From contig JAXMCW010000004.1 of NCBI GenBank assembly GCA_046349155.1, positions 186,001 to 250,000 of the forward strand: DNA of 64,000 nucleotides, given 5' to 3'. Source of the DNA: Alsobacter sp046349155 (lineage in GTDB: Bacteria > Pseudomonadota > Alphaproteobacteria > Rhizobiales > Beijerinckiaceae). A model generated the notes under the pieces. That model searched no databases, was not told the origin of the DNA, and was given only the letters and a program-made list of their open reading frames with translations. This document shows, in pieces, positions 8,641 to 17,060 of this stretch. Every line of letters begins with the position of its first letter. Position 1 is the first letter of the stretch. The translations under genes and the position numbers were made by a program.

Positions 8641-9372
8641 ATGACCGTCTCATCCGAGCGCATCGTTCGCCGAAAGCTGGCAGACGAGGTCATCGACCGT
8701 CTCAAGGCGATGATCGCCTCGGGCGAAATGCGGCCCGGTGACGCCTTGCCCTCCGAACGAGAGCTGATCGAGCGCTTCGGCGTCGGGCGCCTTCCCATCC
8801 GTGAGGCGCTACAGACCCTCAGCAACATGGGGCTGATCGTCATCTCGCACGGCGAGCGCGCCCGCGTGCGTGAGGTCACGGCCCAGTCCGTCCTCAAGCA
8901 GATCGAGGCGGCCGCCACGATCATGCTCTCGTCCTCGCCCAACTCGCTGGAGCAGCTCAAGGCGGCTCGGCGGTTCTTCGAGCGGGGCATGGTCCGCGAG
9001 GCCGCGATGCGCGCCGGCCCCGACGATATCGCTGCGCTCCGCGCCACTCTCGACCGGCAGATGAAGCTGATCGGAAAGCCTGAGCAATTCCTGTCGGTCG
9101 ACATGCGCTTCCACAACGAGATCGCGGCGATCTCGGGCAATCCGATCTTCGCCGCCGTCAGCGAGGCGATGCTCTCCTGGCTGAAGCAGTACCACACCGA
9201 CCTGCTCTTCTGGTCGGGCAACGAGCACATCACGCTCGCGGAACACGAGTCCATTCTCAAGCATATCGCGGCCCATGACCCGGACGGCGCCGAAGCGGCG
9301 ATGGTCGCTCACCTCGATCGCTCCGCGGACCTCTACGCCCATCAGCGTGCGGAAACGACCCATGCGGAATGA
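8641..9372 (+). CDS. FadR-subfamily GntR transcriptional regulator
   Basis: A 243-residue regulator. The winged helix-turn-helix covers residues 8-75 ('ALPSERELIERFGVGRLPIREALQTL'; helix-turn-helix around 37-60), followed by an FCD ligand-binding domain. The FCD metal-binding residues are visible: Asp154 and His158 ('DMRFH'), His202 ('EHES') and His224 ('VAHLD'). Such domains bind carboxylate or sugar-acid effectors through a metal, which fits D-apionate or a later acid. The ATG at 8641 is chosen because the alternative TTG 21 bases upstream adds a non-conserved leader. The most likely targets are the repeated motifs at 574-593, 3760-3774 and 10311-10328. The preceding gap 8404-8640 shows no other gene. 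Confidence 0.9.
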   Translation: MTVSSERIVRRKLADEVIDRLKAMIASGEMRPGDALPSERELIERFGVGRLPIREALQTLSNMGLIVISHGERARVREVTAQSVLKQIEAAATIMLSSSPNSLEQLKAARRFFERGMVREAAMRAGPDDIAALRATLDRQMKLIGKPEQFLSVDMRFHNEIAAISGNPIFAAVSEAMLSWLKQYHTDLLFWSGNEHITLAEHESILKHIAAHDPDGAEAAMVAHLDRSADLYAHQRAETTHAE

Positions 9373-9433
9373 GCCGGACATCCGCGTCTGCGGGAACCCG
9401 GCCTCGCGCGGGCGATGGCCGCGCAGTCAAACG

Positions 9434-10261
9434 TCAGGTGATCCGCTGGATGCTCGCGGCGATCTCGTCCGGATGGAACACGCGCCGCCAGTCATCCCGC
9501 ATCAGCACGGGCTTTCCGAAGGTGATCGCCTTGTTGCAGGCGTCCGAAAACACGCCCTGCACCTCGCCGAAGATCACGGCTCCCAGGACATTCATGTGGC
9601 CGAGGAGAAAGTCCCTGGCTGCCTCCTGCGGCACGCCGCGGGCGACGACCTCATCCATCGCCTCCTTCATCACCACGAGCAGCGTCGCGCACACGGTCTC
9701 GGACAGCCCGGGCTCGAGCAGCGCCATCTGCTCCACCGTCACGCGGTGCGAGCGCATCACGGGCGCCCAGATCACCTTTGCGATCTCCTCGCCGAGCGCG
9801 TAGGCGCTTTCAGGGCCTTGCATCAGGGCGCTGACGATGTGCTGCTTCGCTGCGATGCCGCCGAAATGATCCTTCTTGGCCGCCGGCTCCGTCTCGTCGT
9901 TGAAGATGGGCGGATGGCAGGGGTGAGTCACGAAGTAGGTCAGGTCGCTGCGCTTCGGCAGGTGGCCGGCGAAGGGGGCGGCCGCATCCAGCGCGACCAC
10001 CATCGTTCCCGGCCGCAAGTGCCCCGCGATCGACTCGGCCACCTTGCCGATGAGGGTGTCGGGCACCGCGAGGATCACGACATCGGCGCCCTCCAGAGCC
10101 GTCTCGGGATCGAAGCAGTGGATGCCCAGCCCTTGGCTTAGGCGCGCACGGCCGGCCTCGGCGGCTTCCACGTGCCGCACCTCGAAGCGGGAGCCAAGGA
10201 GGTTGGTGGAAAGCCGGTAGCCCATTTTGCCGCCGGCCCCGAACAGGGCGATCACTGTCAT
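9434..10261 (-). CDS. apnO: 6-phosphogluconate-dehydrogenase-like NAD-binding protein, probable D-apionate oxidoisomerase
   Basis: This 275-residue protein has an N-terminal Rossmann domain ('VIALFGAGGKMGYRLS', residues 3-18; 'ADVVILAVPDTLIGKVAE' around 60-77). Its helical C-terminal domain contains 'YFVTHPCHPPIFNDE', 'AKQHIVSALMQGPESAY' and 'PGLSETVCATLLVVMKEAMDE'. These are features of the branch usually annotated 'phosphogluconate dehydrogenase, C-terminal', to which D-apionate oxidoisomerase belongs. ApnO oxidises D-apionate and migrates a hydroxymethyl group to give 3-oxo-isoapionate, the substrate of OiaK. The start is the ATG of 'MTVIALFG' at 10261; an in-frame upstream ATG lies in the operator/promoter zone. 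It is transcribed alone, away from the regulator. Confidence in the exact reaction depends on its regulon partners. Confidence 0.72.
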   Translation of the reverse strand: MTVIALFGAGGKMGYRLSTNLLGSRFEVRHVEAAEAGRARLSQGLGIHCFDPETALEGADVVILAVPDTLIGKVAESIAGHLRPGTMVVALDAAAPFAGHLPKRSDLTYFVTHPCHPPIFNDETEPAAKKDHFGGIAAKQHIVSALMQGPESAYALGEEIAKVIWAPVMRSHRVTVEQMALLEPGLSETVCATLLVVMKEAMDEVVARGVPQEAARDFLLGHMNVLGAVIFGEVQGVFSDACNKAITFGKPVLMRDDWRRVFHPDEIAASIQRIT

Positions 10262-10310
10262 CGTTCCAACCTCGCGATGCGAGCCGACCAGAGCTTGGTC
10301 CCACACGCCA

Positions 10311-10340
10311 TGTATACTCATCATACCAGTGGAACGTCAA
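10311..10340 (-). promoter_or_regulatory. Promoter and operator-like site for the ApnO-type gene
   Basis: Read on the minus strand, TTGACG (10340-10335) and TATACA (10316-10311) are separated by 18 bases and fit a sigma-70 promoter. TGGTATGATGAGTATACA (10328-10311) overlaps the -10 element. It matches the motif in front of the RuBisCO-like operon at 16 of 18 positions, which suggests a shared regulator. The block contains GTAT...ATAC half-sites around a 7-base centre. Confidence 0.55.
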
Positions 10341-10944
10341 TGTCCGGATGGCTCTGGCGACCGACAGCGCTGCATCCCGGATTCCTCTCCCCGCGTGGAT
10401 GCCTCGCCGAACCGGGTGACGGCCGGGCTTTGCGGCCGGCACACGGCCGAAGCTGAGAAGGATGAGGACGCGAACCGGAACCCCGAAGTCTCCGGCCTGC
10501 CCGAAGACCGTGACGTCCTGCCCGAGCGGTCGGATGGATCGCCCATCGTGATCGCCACGGGACTCCCGCGACGATCTCGCCGACCTCCAGCCTCACGCTG
10601 AAGGGGTTCAGTCGCGGAACCGCGGGGGCGTCCCTGATCTCCTTGCGAATCCGTCACCGAACGTAGGCGATACGCGACGACATCGCTTTTGTTCAATACG
10701 TAATAATTTTGTTTAGTGACGCAGTGCGACAAGAATGTTTGCGGATCGGCGCGACACCGCAGGCCCGACTCGCCTGTCTCTGGGGCCCGAGGGCGGCCTT
10801 GGGAGCTCGCGGCGAGGAGCTGCGCCGCGCTTGGCCGGGCGGCGTACGCCTTGGCGGCACGCCCCGGCGGCCGCTGGCGCGGAGCAGGTCGCCGGATGGG
10901 CGGGCCGGTCCGGGACGAGGGCGCGCGCAGGCCGCGCGCCAGCC
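10341..10944 (-). pseudogene. Gene-poor stretch with possible decayed PdxA-like fragments
   Basis: No intact gene is visible. On the minus strand, two short fragments resemble the ends of 4-hydroxythreonine-4-phosphate-dehydrogenase (PdxA/PdxA2) proteins: 'PVAITMGDPS' (10561-10532), like the PdxA N-terminus, and, in another frame, 'AGRGIRDAALSVARAIRTL' (about 10394-10338), like a PdxA C-terminus. PdxA2 often accompanies DUF1537 kinases, so a decayed partner is plausible. The fragments are short and the match may be chance. An AT-rich patch, unusual for this window, lies at about 10687-10715. Confidence 0.2.
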
Positions 10945-11769
10945 CTAGGCGATCACCACCTCGATCCCCAGATCCTCGAGTCTCCTGCGGTCTTCGTCCC
11001 GCAGGCCGGCATCGGTGATGAAGGTGTGGACCAGTGTCAGCGCGCCCAGCGAGGAGAACGAGACCCTGTTCATCTTGGTGGAGTCGGCCACCAGGTAGAC
11101 CTTCGACGCCGCACGCACCATGGCGTCCTTCAGGGGAATGTCCGCCAGGCTCGGGTAGGTGAGGCCGGCCTCGAACGAGATCCCTCCGGTGGCCAGGAAG
11201 AGCTTGGCCGCAAACATGTTCTTGAAAAATTCGGGCGATTTCTCGCCGCTGAGGGACAGCGTCGGGGGCTTGAACTGCCCTCCCGGCATGTGCACGGCCA
11301 TGGACGGGAGAGCCCCCAGCATGAGGGCGATGTTCAGGCCGTTCGTGATCACCGTGAGATTCTGGCGGGACACGAGGTTGCGGGCCACTTCAGTCGTCGT
11401 GGATCCCGCGTCGAGGATGATCGTCTCGCCGTCCTCCACGAAAGCGGCCGCCGCCCGGCCGATCTTCCGTTTCATCTCCATGTTGACGAGGTGCTGCAGG
11501 GACAGCGACTCGACCTGGTGCGGCACCGACTTCAGGAAGGCGCCGCCATGTTCGCGGGAGATGTGCCCTTCCACTTCGAGCCGCTCGAGGTCCTGCCGGA
11601 TCGTCGCCTCGGTCACGCTGAACGCGGCGCTGAGGTCCTTGACGCGGGCGCTGCCCTCTTCCTGCAGCCAGTCCAGGATCTTCCGGCGGCGCACCTCGGC
11701 CAACAACTGACCGCCGCCCGAAGAACCCGCGCTGATGCGGCCGGCCTTGCGGTTCGTACTGGTGCGCAT
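10945..11769 (-). CDS. DeoR-family transcriptional regulator of the isomerase/transketolase operon
   Basis: A sugar-catabolism repressor of 274 residues. After a short Ser/Gly-rich leader comes the DeoR helix-turn-helix: 'RRRKILDWLQEEGSARV', then 'TEATIRQDLERLEVEGHI' and the hallmark 'REHGGA'. The C-terminal DeoRC sensor domain has 'ILDAGSTTTEVARNL' and 'LFLATGGISFEAGLT', the phosphosugar-sensing pattern. The chosen start is the ATG of 'MRTSTNRK' at 11769; an upstream in-frame ATG at 11856 would add 29 poorly conserved residues. It is divergent from the isomerase operon across a region with CGAAA direct repeats, the usual arrangement for a DeoR repressor that responds to a phosphorylated pathway intermediate. 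Confidence 0.9.
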   Translation of the reverse strand: MRTSTNRKAGRISAGSSGGGQLLAEVRRRKILDWLQEEGSARVKDLSAAFSVTEATIRQDLERLEVEGHISREHGGAFLKSVPHQVESLSLQHLVNMEMKRKIGRAAAAFVEDGETIILDAGSTTTEVARNLVSRQNLTVITNGLNIALMLGALPSMAVHMPGGQFKPPTLSLSGEKSPEFFKNMFAAKLFLATGGISFEAGLTYPSLADIPLKDAMVRAASKVYLVADSTKMNRVSFSSLGALTLVHTFITDAGLRDEDRRRLEDLGIEVVIA

Positions 11770-11910
11770 GAAACCTTCGATCTCGCCTTCTTGGGCCTTG
11801 CTCTCTCGACGTGCAAAGCCACCGAGTCTGTTCGGTTCGTGATCGTATCGTGGCACGCTGCCGAAACGGAAGGACTTTTCGCCGTGCGGCGCAAGCAGCC
11901 ACGCACGTTC

Positions 11911-11949
11911 AGTGAAAAACGAAACGAAACGAAAATAAACACAAAAAAC
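11911..11949 (+). promoter_or_regulatory. DeoR-type operator candidate: three CGAAA direct repeats
   Basis: The sequence from 11920 reads CGAAA three times in a row (11920-11924, 11925-11929, 11930-11934), inside an A-rich block 11912-11949. Direct TTTCG/CGAAA repeats are typical DeoR-family operators. The block lies between the divergent DeoR and isomerase genes, about 80 bases upstream of the isomerase start. Binding is inferred. Confidence 0.5.
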
Positions 11950-12016
11950 AGATTGCCTTCTGCGAGCGGGCTGCTACCGTTCGTCCCCAGGGATGGAAAC
12001 GTGTGGAGCGGGTGCG

Positions 12017-13486
12017 GTGAGCACGACCTTCAAGCGCGAGGTGACGTTGGGACTCGTGGTCGGCAGCCGCGAATTCTTCAGCCCCGCGGTCGCCCTCGAT
12101 GCCCGGGAGCAGGTGCTGCGCCAGTGCGAGGGGCTGGGGCTCCGCGCGCTGATCCTGCCGGTGGAGGCGACGGCCAACGGAGCCGTGCAGAGCCGCGACG
12201 ACGCCAAGCTCTACGCCAGGCATTTCCGCGAGAACCGCGACCTGATCGACGGCATCGTCATCCTGCTGCCGAACTTCGGCGACGAGATTGCGATCTCGGA
12301 GCTCCTGTCGATGGCCGCGCTCGACGTGCCGGTCCTGATCCAGGCGAGCAACGACGAGATCGACAAGGTCGACGTGAGGAGCCGCAGGGACGCGTTCTGC
12401 GGCAAGATCTCGGTCACGAACAACCTCTACCAGTACGGAATCCCGTTCACGGATACGAGCTGGCACACGTGCGACGTCGGCGGCACCGACTTTCGCGCCG
12501 ACCTCGAGCGGTTCGCGCGCGTCTGCCGCACCGTGAAGGGATTGAGACGCGCGCGCATCGGCGCCATCGGCGCGCGCACGTCGCCGTTCCAGACGATGCG
12601 CTTCAGCGAGAAGCTGCTGCAGGCCTCGGGCATCACGGTCGTGACCGTCGACCTGTCGGAGATCCTGGCGGCGGCGGGCCGGATCGGCGACGACGAGCCC
12701 GACGTGCGCGAGCGGCTCGACGAGATTTTCGCGTATGGCAGGATCCCCGGTCACATCGTGCGCGACAAGGTGATCAGGCAGGCCAAGCTGGGCCTGGCCG
12801 TCGAGCGCTGGATGTCGGCGAACGAGTGCGACGCCAGCTCAATCCAGTGCTGGAGCAGCGTGCAGGACAATTATGGCTGCGCCACCTGCCTCTCGATGAG
12901 CATGATGAGCGAGAAGCTCATGCCGAGCGCGTGCGAAGTCGACGTCGCCGGCGCGATCTCGATGTACGCGCTCGCGCTGGCCTCGGGTGGAGCGCCCGCG
13001 CTCCTCGATTGGAACAACAACTATGGCCGCGAGCCGGACAAGTGCGTCTGCACGCATTGCGGCAACTTCCCCAAGAGCTTCATCGGCGAGACTCCCGAGA
13101 TATCGAACCTCGACGTGCTCGGGACAGTCCTGGGACATGAGAACTGCTTCGGTGCGGTGAAGGGCAAGGTCCAACCGGGGCCCATGACGTTTTTCCGGCT
13201 GTCGACCGACGACCGTCGGGGATCCGTCAAGACCTACGTCGGCGAGGGCCGCTTCACGGACGACCCCTTCCCCATGGATGGCGGGATCGCCGTCACAGAG
13301 GTCCCCAGGCTGCGCGAGCTGTTGCGCTTCGTCGTCCGGCAGGGCTTCGAGCACCATGTCGCGATGGTGCGGGGACACCATTCCGACGTCCTCCACGAGG
13401 CCCTCGAGCGCTATCTCGGCTGGCCCGTCCATCACCACCAAGCCTCCCCTGCCTGGGACGGAGCCGACGGCTTCTTCCGGCGGTGA
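12017..13486 (+). CDS. apsI: Fucose/arabinose-isomerase-fold protein, probable D-apiose isomerase
   Basis: This protein of about 490 residues has the L-fucose isomerase fold. Candidate metal ligands of this family are visible: Glu in 'NECDASSIQCW', Asp in 'CEVDVAGAISMYAL' and a C-terminal His in 'VRGHHSDVLHEALER'. Cys-rich segments ('NYGCATCLS', 'KCVCTHCGNFP') are notable. The GTG at 12017 is chosen because GGAG (12005-12008) is correctly spaced; an ATG at 11993 adds 8 residues without a good Shine-Dalgarno. It is the first gene of an operon with a split transketolase and an FGGY kinase. D-apiose isomerase makes D-apulose in such operons. Sulfoquinovose isomerase (SqvD) has the same fold and also occurs with split transketolases, but that pathway needs no FGGY kinase, and its SqwI and SqwF partners are absent here. 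Confidence 0.68.
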   Translation: MSTTFKREVTLGLVVGSREFFSPAVALDAREQVLRQCEGLGLRALILPVEATANGAVQSRDDAKLYARHFRENRDLIDGIVILLPNFGDEIAISELLSMAALDVPVLIQASNDEIDKVDVRSRRDAFCGKISVTNNLYQYGIPFTDTSWHTCDVGGTDFRADLERFARVCRTVKGLRRARIGAIGARTSPFQTMRFSEKLLQASGITVVTVDLSEILAAAGRIGDDEPDVRERLDEIFAYGRIPGHIVRDKVIRQAKLGLAVERWMSANECDASSIQCWSSVQDNYGCATCLSMSMMSEKLMPSACEVDVAGAISMYALALASGGAPALLDWNNNYGREPDKCVCTHCGNFPKSFIGETPEISNLDVLGTVLGHENCFGAVKGKVQPGPMTFFRLSTDDRRGSVKTYVGEGRFTDDPFPMDGGIAVTEVPRLRELLRFVVRQGFEHHVAMVRGHHSDVLHEALERYLGWPVHHHQASPAWDGADGFFRR

Positions 13487-13505
13487 GACGAAAAGGCTCG
13501 CATCC

Positions 13506-14369
13506 ATGCCCCACCTTCATGCCCTGGGCGGCCCGCCGCCGTCGGACCGCGTTCGCAAGGATCTCGTCGAGGTGATCACGCGCAAGGCGCTCGCCATCCG
13601 CCGCCAAAGCATCGACATGATCTATCGGGCCGGCCAGGGCCATCCCGGCGGCGACATGTCGAGCACGGACATCCTCTCGACCCTCTATTTCGGGGTGCTG
13701 CGCTTCGATCCGTCGCGCCCGCAGGATCCGGCTCGCGACCGCTTCGTGATGAGCAAGGGCCATTGCACGGGCGCGCTCTACGCCACCCTCGCCGAGGCGG
13801 GCTTCTTCCCCGCCGACGAGCTGAGGACGTATCTCGCGCCGCTCTCGCGGCTCAACGGACATCCCAACCGCAACTACTTGCCGGGCGTCGAGACCAACAC
13901 CGGTCCGCTCGGCCATGGCCTGCCGGTCGCCGTCGGGATCGCCATTGCCGGACAGATGGACGGCGCCGCCTACCGGACGTTTGTTCTCACCGGAGATGGC
14001 GAGTTGCAGGAGGGGAGCAACTGGGAGGCCGCCATGACGGCAGGACATCGCCGCCTCTCCAGGCTGACCTTGATCATTGATCGCAACAGGCTGCAGCAGG
14101 GAGCGCCGACAGAAGAGACCGTGACGCTCGAACCGTTGGCCGACCGGTGGCGGAGCTTCGGGTGGGAGGTCGCGGAGGTGGACGGGCACGATCCTGCAGC
14201 CCTCCTCGCGATGCTCGCGCCCGAGCGTCCGGCGACCGCCAGGCCGCTCTGCGTCATCGCCCATACGCACAAGGGCCAGGGAATTTCCTACATGACCGAC
14301 CAGGCGAGCTGGCACCACGGGGTTCCCAATCCAGCACAGTACGAGCAGGCCATGGCGGAGCTGGTCTGA
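13506..14369 (+). CDS. aptA: Transketolase N-terminal subunit, probable apulose-4-phosphate transketolase subunit A
   Basis: This 287-residue protein is the thiamin-diphosphate-binding half of a split transketolase. The N-terminal 'IYRAGQGHPGGDMSSTDIL' (around 38-56) is the transketolase signature with its substrate-phosphate His. 'SKGHCTGALYATL' follows, and 'TGDGELQEGSNWEAAM' starts the GDG-x-N cofactor motif. The gene is 20 bases after the isomerase gene and overlaps the C-terminal subunit gene (TGATG at 14367). In the D-apiose route, AptAB moves a two-carbon unit from apulose 4-phosphate to glyceraldehyde 3-phosphate, giving dihydroxyacetone phosphate and xylulose 5-phosphate. The assignment to apulose comes from the operon partners. 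Confidence 0.85.
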   Translation: MPHLHALGGPPPSDRVRKDLVEVITRKALAIRRQSIDMIYRAGQGHPGGDMSSTDILSTLYFGVLRFDPSRPQDPARDRFVMSKGHCTGALYATLAEAGFFPADELRTYLAPLSRLNGHPNRNYLPGVETNTGPLGHGLPVAVGIAIAGQMDGAAYRTFVLTGDGELQEGSNWEAAMTAGHRRLSRLTLIIDRNRLQQGAPTEETVTLEPLADRWRSFGWEVAEVDGHDPAALLAMLAPERPATARPLCVIAHTHKGQGISYMTDQASWHHGVPNPAQYEQAMAELV

Positions 14370-15322
14370 TGGCCGAGACGACCCGCGAGGCCGGCATGCA
14401 CGATTGCCGCGACAGTTTCGCCGCCACGCTCGAACGGCTGGCGCAGAACGACGAGCGCATCGTCGCCGTCTGCAATGACAGCGTGGGCTCCAGCAAGCTG
14501 GTCGGCTTCCGCCGCCGCTGGCCGGAACGCCTCGTCAATGTCGGGATCGCCGAGCAGGCGATGGTCGGCGTCGGGGCGGGCCTCGCCAACGGGGGCAAGA
14601 TCCCCTTCGTCAGCGGAGCCTCGTGCTTCCTCACCGCGCGCGCCCTCGAGCAGATCAAGGCCGACGTCGCCTATTCCAACGTCAACGTGAAGCTCTGCGG
14701 CATCAGCAGCGGCGTCGCCTATGGCGAGCTCGGGCCCACCCATCACTCGATCGAGGACTTCGCCTGGCTTCGCCTGCTGGACAACCTGATGATCGTCGCG
14801 CCCGCCGATCCCTGGGAGACGGCGCGTGCCGTCGAGGCCGCCGCACGCCACGTGGGACCCGTGTTCCTGCGCCTCAGCAGGATGCCCGTCCCGGACCTGC
14901 CCAGGCCCGAAGGCGCCGTCTTCCAGTTCGGCAAGGCCGAGATCCTGCGCGATGGACCCGACGCCGCCATCATCGCCAACGGGGTGATGGTGTGGCGCGC
15001 GCTGGAGGCAGCGGAGCGCCTGCGCCAGGATGGCCTCGCCGTGATGGTCGTCAACATGTCCACCATCGCGCCTCTCGACCAGGAGGCCATCGCGCGCGCG
15101 GCGAACACGGGGGTGGTCGTCACGGCCGAGGAGCACAATGTCCGCGGCGGCCTGGGCGGTGCCGTCGCCGAGGTGCTGGCGACCCGGCACTCCTGCCGCA
15201 TGCGGATCATGGGTTTTCCAGGATTCCTGCCCACCGGCTCCGCCGAGTTCCTGCTGGAGCGCCACGGCCTCACCGCAGACGGCCTCGCTGCGTCCGTGCG
15301 CGAGCTCAAGAGCGTCCGCTGA
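14369..15322 (+). CDS. aptB: Transketolase C-terminal subunit, probable apulose-4-phosphate transketolase subunit B
   Basis: This 317-residue protein covers the pyrimidine-binding and C-terminal domains missing from the upstream subunit. 'RLVNVGIAEQAMVGVGAGLA' (around 54-73) contains the catalytic Glu that activates thiamin diphosphate ('GIAEQ'). 'YGELGPTHHSIEDFAWLR' is the substrate-binding His pair, and 'VVVTAEEHNVRGGLGGAVAE' the transketolase C-terminal domain. Translation is coupled to the N-terminal subunit by a one-base TGATG overlap. The two proteins must form a heteromer to make a complete active site, as in other split transketolases. Confidence 0.87.
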   Translation: MAETTREAGMHDCRDSFAATLERLAQNDERIVAVCNDSVGSSKLVGFRRRWPERLVNVGIAEQAMVGVGAGLANGGKIPFVSGASCFLTARALEQIKADVAYSNVNVKLCGISSGVAYGELGPTHHSIEDFAWLRLLDNLMIVAPADPWETARAVEAAARHVGPVFLRLSRMPVPDLPRPEGAVFQFGKAEILRDGPDAAIIANGVMVWRALEAAERLRQDGLAVMVVNMSTIAPLDQEAIARAANTGVVVTAEEHNVRGGLGGAVAEVLATRHSCRMRIMGFPGFLPTGSAEFLLERHGLTADGLAASVRELKSVR

Positions 15323-15323
15323 C

Positions 15324-16814
15324 ATGCCCGCCCGCGCCCACGTCCTCGCCATCGACCAGGGCACCACCAACACGAAGGTGGTGCTGCTGGATGAAGCCGG
15401 CGCGGTCGTGGCGCAGGCTCAGCGTCAGGTCTCCGTCTCCCACCCGCGGCCGGGATGGGCGGAGCAGGATGCCGACGCCCTCTGGGCTTCGGTGCGGGAT
15501 GCGACCGTCGATTGCCTCCGGAAGGTTGGCGGGTCCGCGCCGCAGGCGATCGGGATTTCGAACCAACGGGAATCGGTCGTCGTCTGGGACCGGAGGAGCG
15601 GCCAGCCGGTCGCGCCCTGCATCCTATGGCAATGCGCGCGCACGGCGGACCGCCTGGATGTCCTTCGAGGGCAGGGTCATGCCGGGACGGTGGCGCGGCG
15701 CACGGGGCTGACGCTCGACCCCATGTTCCCCGCCGCCAAGATCGCCTGGCTCCTCGACGAAACGCCCGGCGCCCGCGAGGCGGCCCGGGCAGGGCATCTG
15801 GCCGCCGGCACGGTCGATAGCTGGCTCCTGTGGAAGCTCACGCAGGGCCGCGTCCACGCCTGCGACACCAGCAACGCGTCACGCACCCAACTCTTCGACA
15901 TCGGGACATGCCGGTGGGACGCGGGCCTTTGCGATCTCTTCGGCGTGCCCCGCTCGATCCTGCCGGAGGTCCGGCCGTCGGACGCCCTGTTCGGGCATGC
16001 CGACGCGATCCCGGAGCTGCGCTCCGTCCCCGTGCACGCGATGCTCGGCGATTCCCATGCGGCCCTCTTCGGCCACGGCATCCGCTCCCCCGGCGCGGCG
16101 AAGGTGACGTACGGGACCGGCTCCTCGCTGATGACGCTGACGGACGGGGCGCGGGCCTCCCGGCACGGCCTTTCGACGACCATCGGCTGGAACCGGAATG
16201 GCGCCGTGGCCTATGCGCTCGAGGGCAACATCATCGTGTCCGGACAGGCGCTCGCATTCGTCGCCCAGCTGCTGGGCCTCCCCGGGCCGGCGGAGGTCGG
16301 GACCTTGGCCACGACCGTCGCCGACAGCGGTGGGGTGGTGTTTGTTCCGGCCCTCGCCGGTCTGGGAGCCCCGTGGTGGGACGCCTCGGCCCGCGGCCTC
16401 TTCTGCGGGCTCTCGCACGCGACGAAACCGGCTCACCTCGCCCGCGCGGCGATGGAGGCCGTGACCCTGCAAATCGCCGACGTCTTCCGGGCGATGGAAG
16501 CCGACCTCGGCACCGCCATCGACGTCCTCTCGGTCGATGGCGGCGCCTCGTCCAACAACGCGCTGATGCAACTGCAGGCCGACGTGCTGGGGAGGCCCGT
16601 CCGACGGGCGCCGCAGGCCGAGCAGAGCGCCTGCGGGGCGGGTCTCATGGCCGGCTTCGCGGCAGGCGTGTTCGACGAAGACGTCGCCAGGCGCGCCTGC
16701 GAGAAGGACCGTCGCGTCTTCTTGCCGACGACTGACGATCACTGGAGAGGCGCTCTCGTCAAGGCGTGGGCGGATGCGGTCGCGCGGGCGACTATGTCCG
16801 CACCAGGTCCCTGA
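15324..16814 (+). CDS. aplK: FGGY-family carbohydrate kinase, probable D-apulose kinase
   Basis: A 496-residue kinase with the two FGGY domains. The phosphate-1 motif is 'LAIDQGTTNTKVVLLD' (8-23). 'GISNQRESVVVWDRRSGQP' (75-93) resembles glycerol kinase. 'VTYGTGSSLMTL' and 'LSVDGGASSNNALMQLQAD' are the phosphate-2 and adenosine motifs. The gene begins two bases after the transketolase subunit B stop. The family phosphorylates polyols and ketoses such as glycerol, xylulose and ribulose. Here it would convert D-apulose to D-apulose 4-phosphate, the transketolase substrate. Glycerol or erythritol kinase activity cannot be excluded from sequence. The 246-base gap downstream (16815-17060) has a purine-rich stretch but no gene. 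Confidence 0.8.
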   Translation: MPARAHVLAIDQGTTNTKVVLLDEAGAVVAQAQRQVSVSHPRPGWAEQDADALWASVRDATVDCLRKVGGSAPQAIGISNQRESVVVWDRRSGQPVAPCILWQCARTADRLDVLRGQGHAGTVARRTGLTLDPMFPAAKIAWLLDETPGAREAARAGHLAAGTVDSWLLWKLTQGRVHACDTSNASRTQLFDIGTCRWDAGLCDLFGVPRSILPEVRPSDALFGHADAIPELRSVPVHAMLGDSHAALFGHGIRSPGAAKVTYGTGSSLMTLTDGARASRHGLSTTIGWNRNGAVAYALEGNIIVSGQALAFVAQLLGLPGPAEVGTLATTVADSGGVVFVPALAGLGAPWWDASARGLFCGLSHATKPAHLARAAMEAVTLQIADVFRAMEADLGTAIDVLSVDGGASSNNALMQLQADVLGRPVRRAPQAEQSACGAGLMAGFAAGVFDEDVARRACEKDRRVFLPTTDDHWRGALVKAWADAVARATMSAPGP

Positions 16815-17060
16815 AAGGGCGCACCCGGCACGGATCAGCACCCGCGGGAAGAAGGGAGGGCAGGGAGGAGAACGAGAGACGGGCCATGAGCCCGAGGGCC
16901 GCGCATCCCGGCCGAACAAGGCGGGCGACTCCGCCCCTGCTGCAGTCAGTCCCAATCGATCTGTGAATCCCCTCCGGCAGCGGGGCGGGGCGCGGCGGGC
17001 CTTTGCCTCCGCGGCGCCCGAGGCTGCCACGCGCATGAACCAGAATCCCAGGAGGAAACC

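Noticed and set aside
12017..16814. Sulfoquinovose (sulfo-transketolase) pathway as the reading of isomerase plus split transketolase
   Set aside because: That pathway needs SqwI-type isomerase and SqwF-type reductase and no FGGY kinase; here a kinase is present and those genes are absent. Kept only as an alternative to be tested.
16815..17060. Riboswitch or small RNA in the gap before the second SBP gene
   Set aside because: Only a purine-rich stretch (about 16850-16880) is visible; no conserved aptamer fold can be supported by eye.
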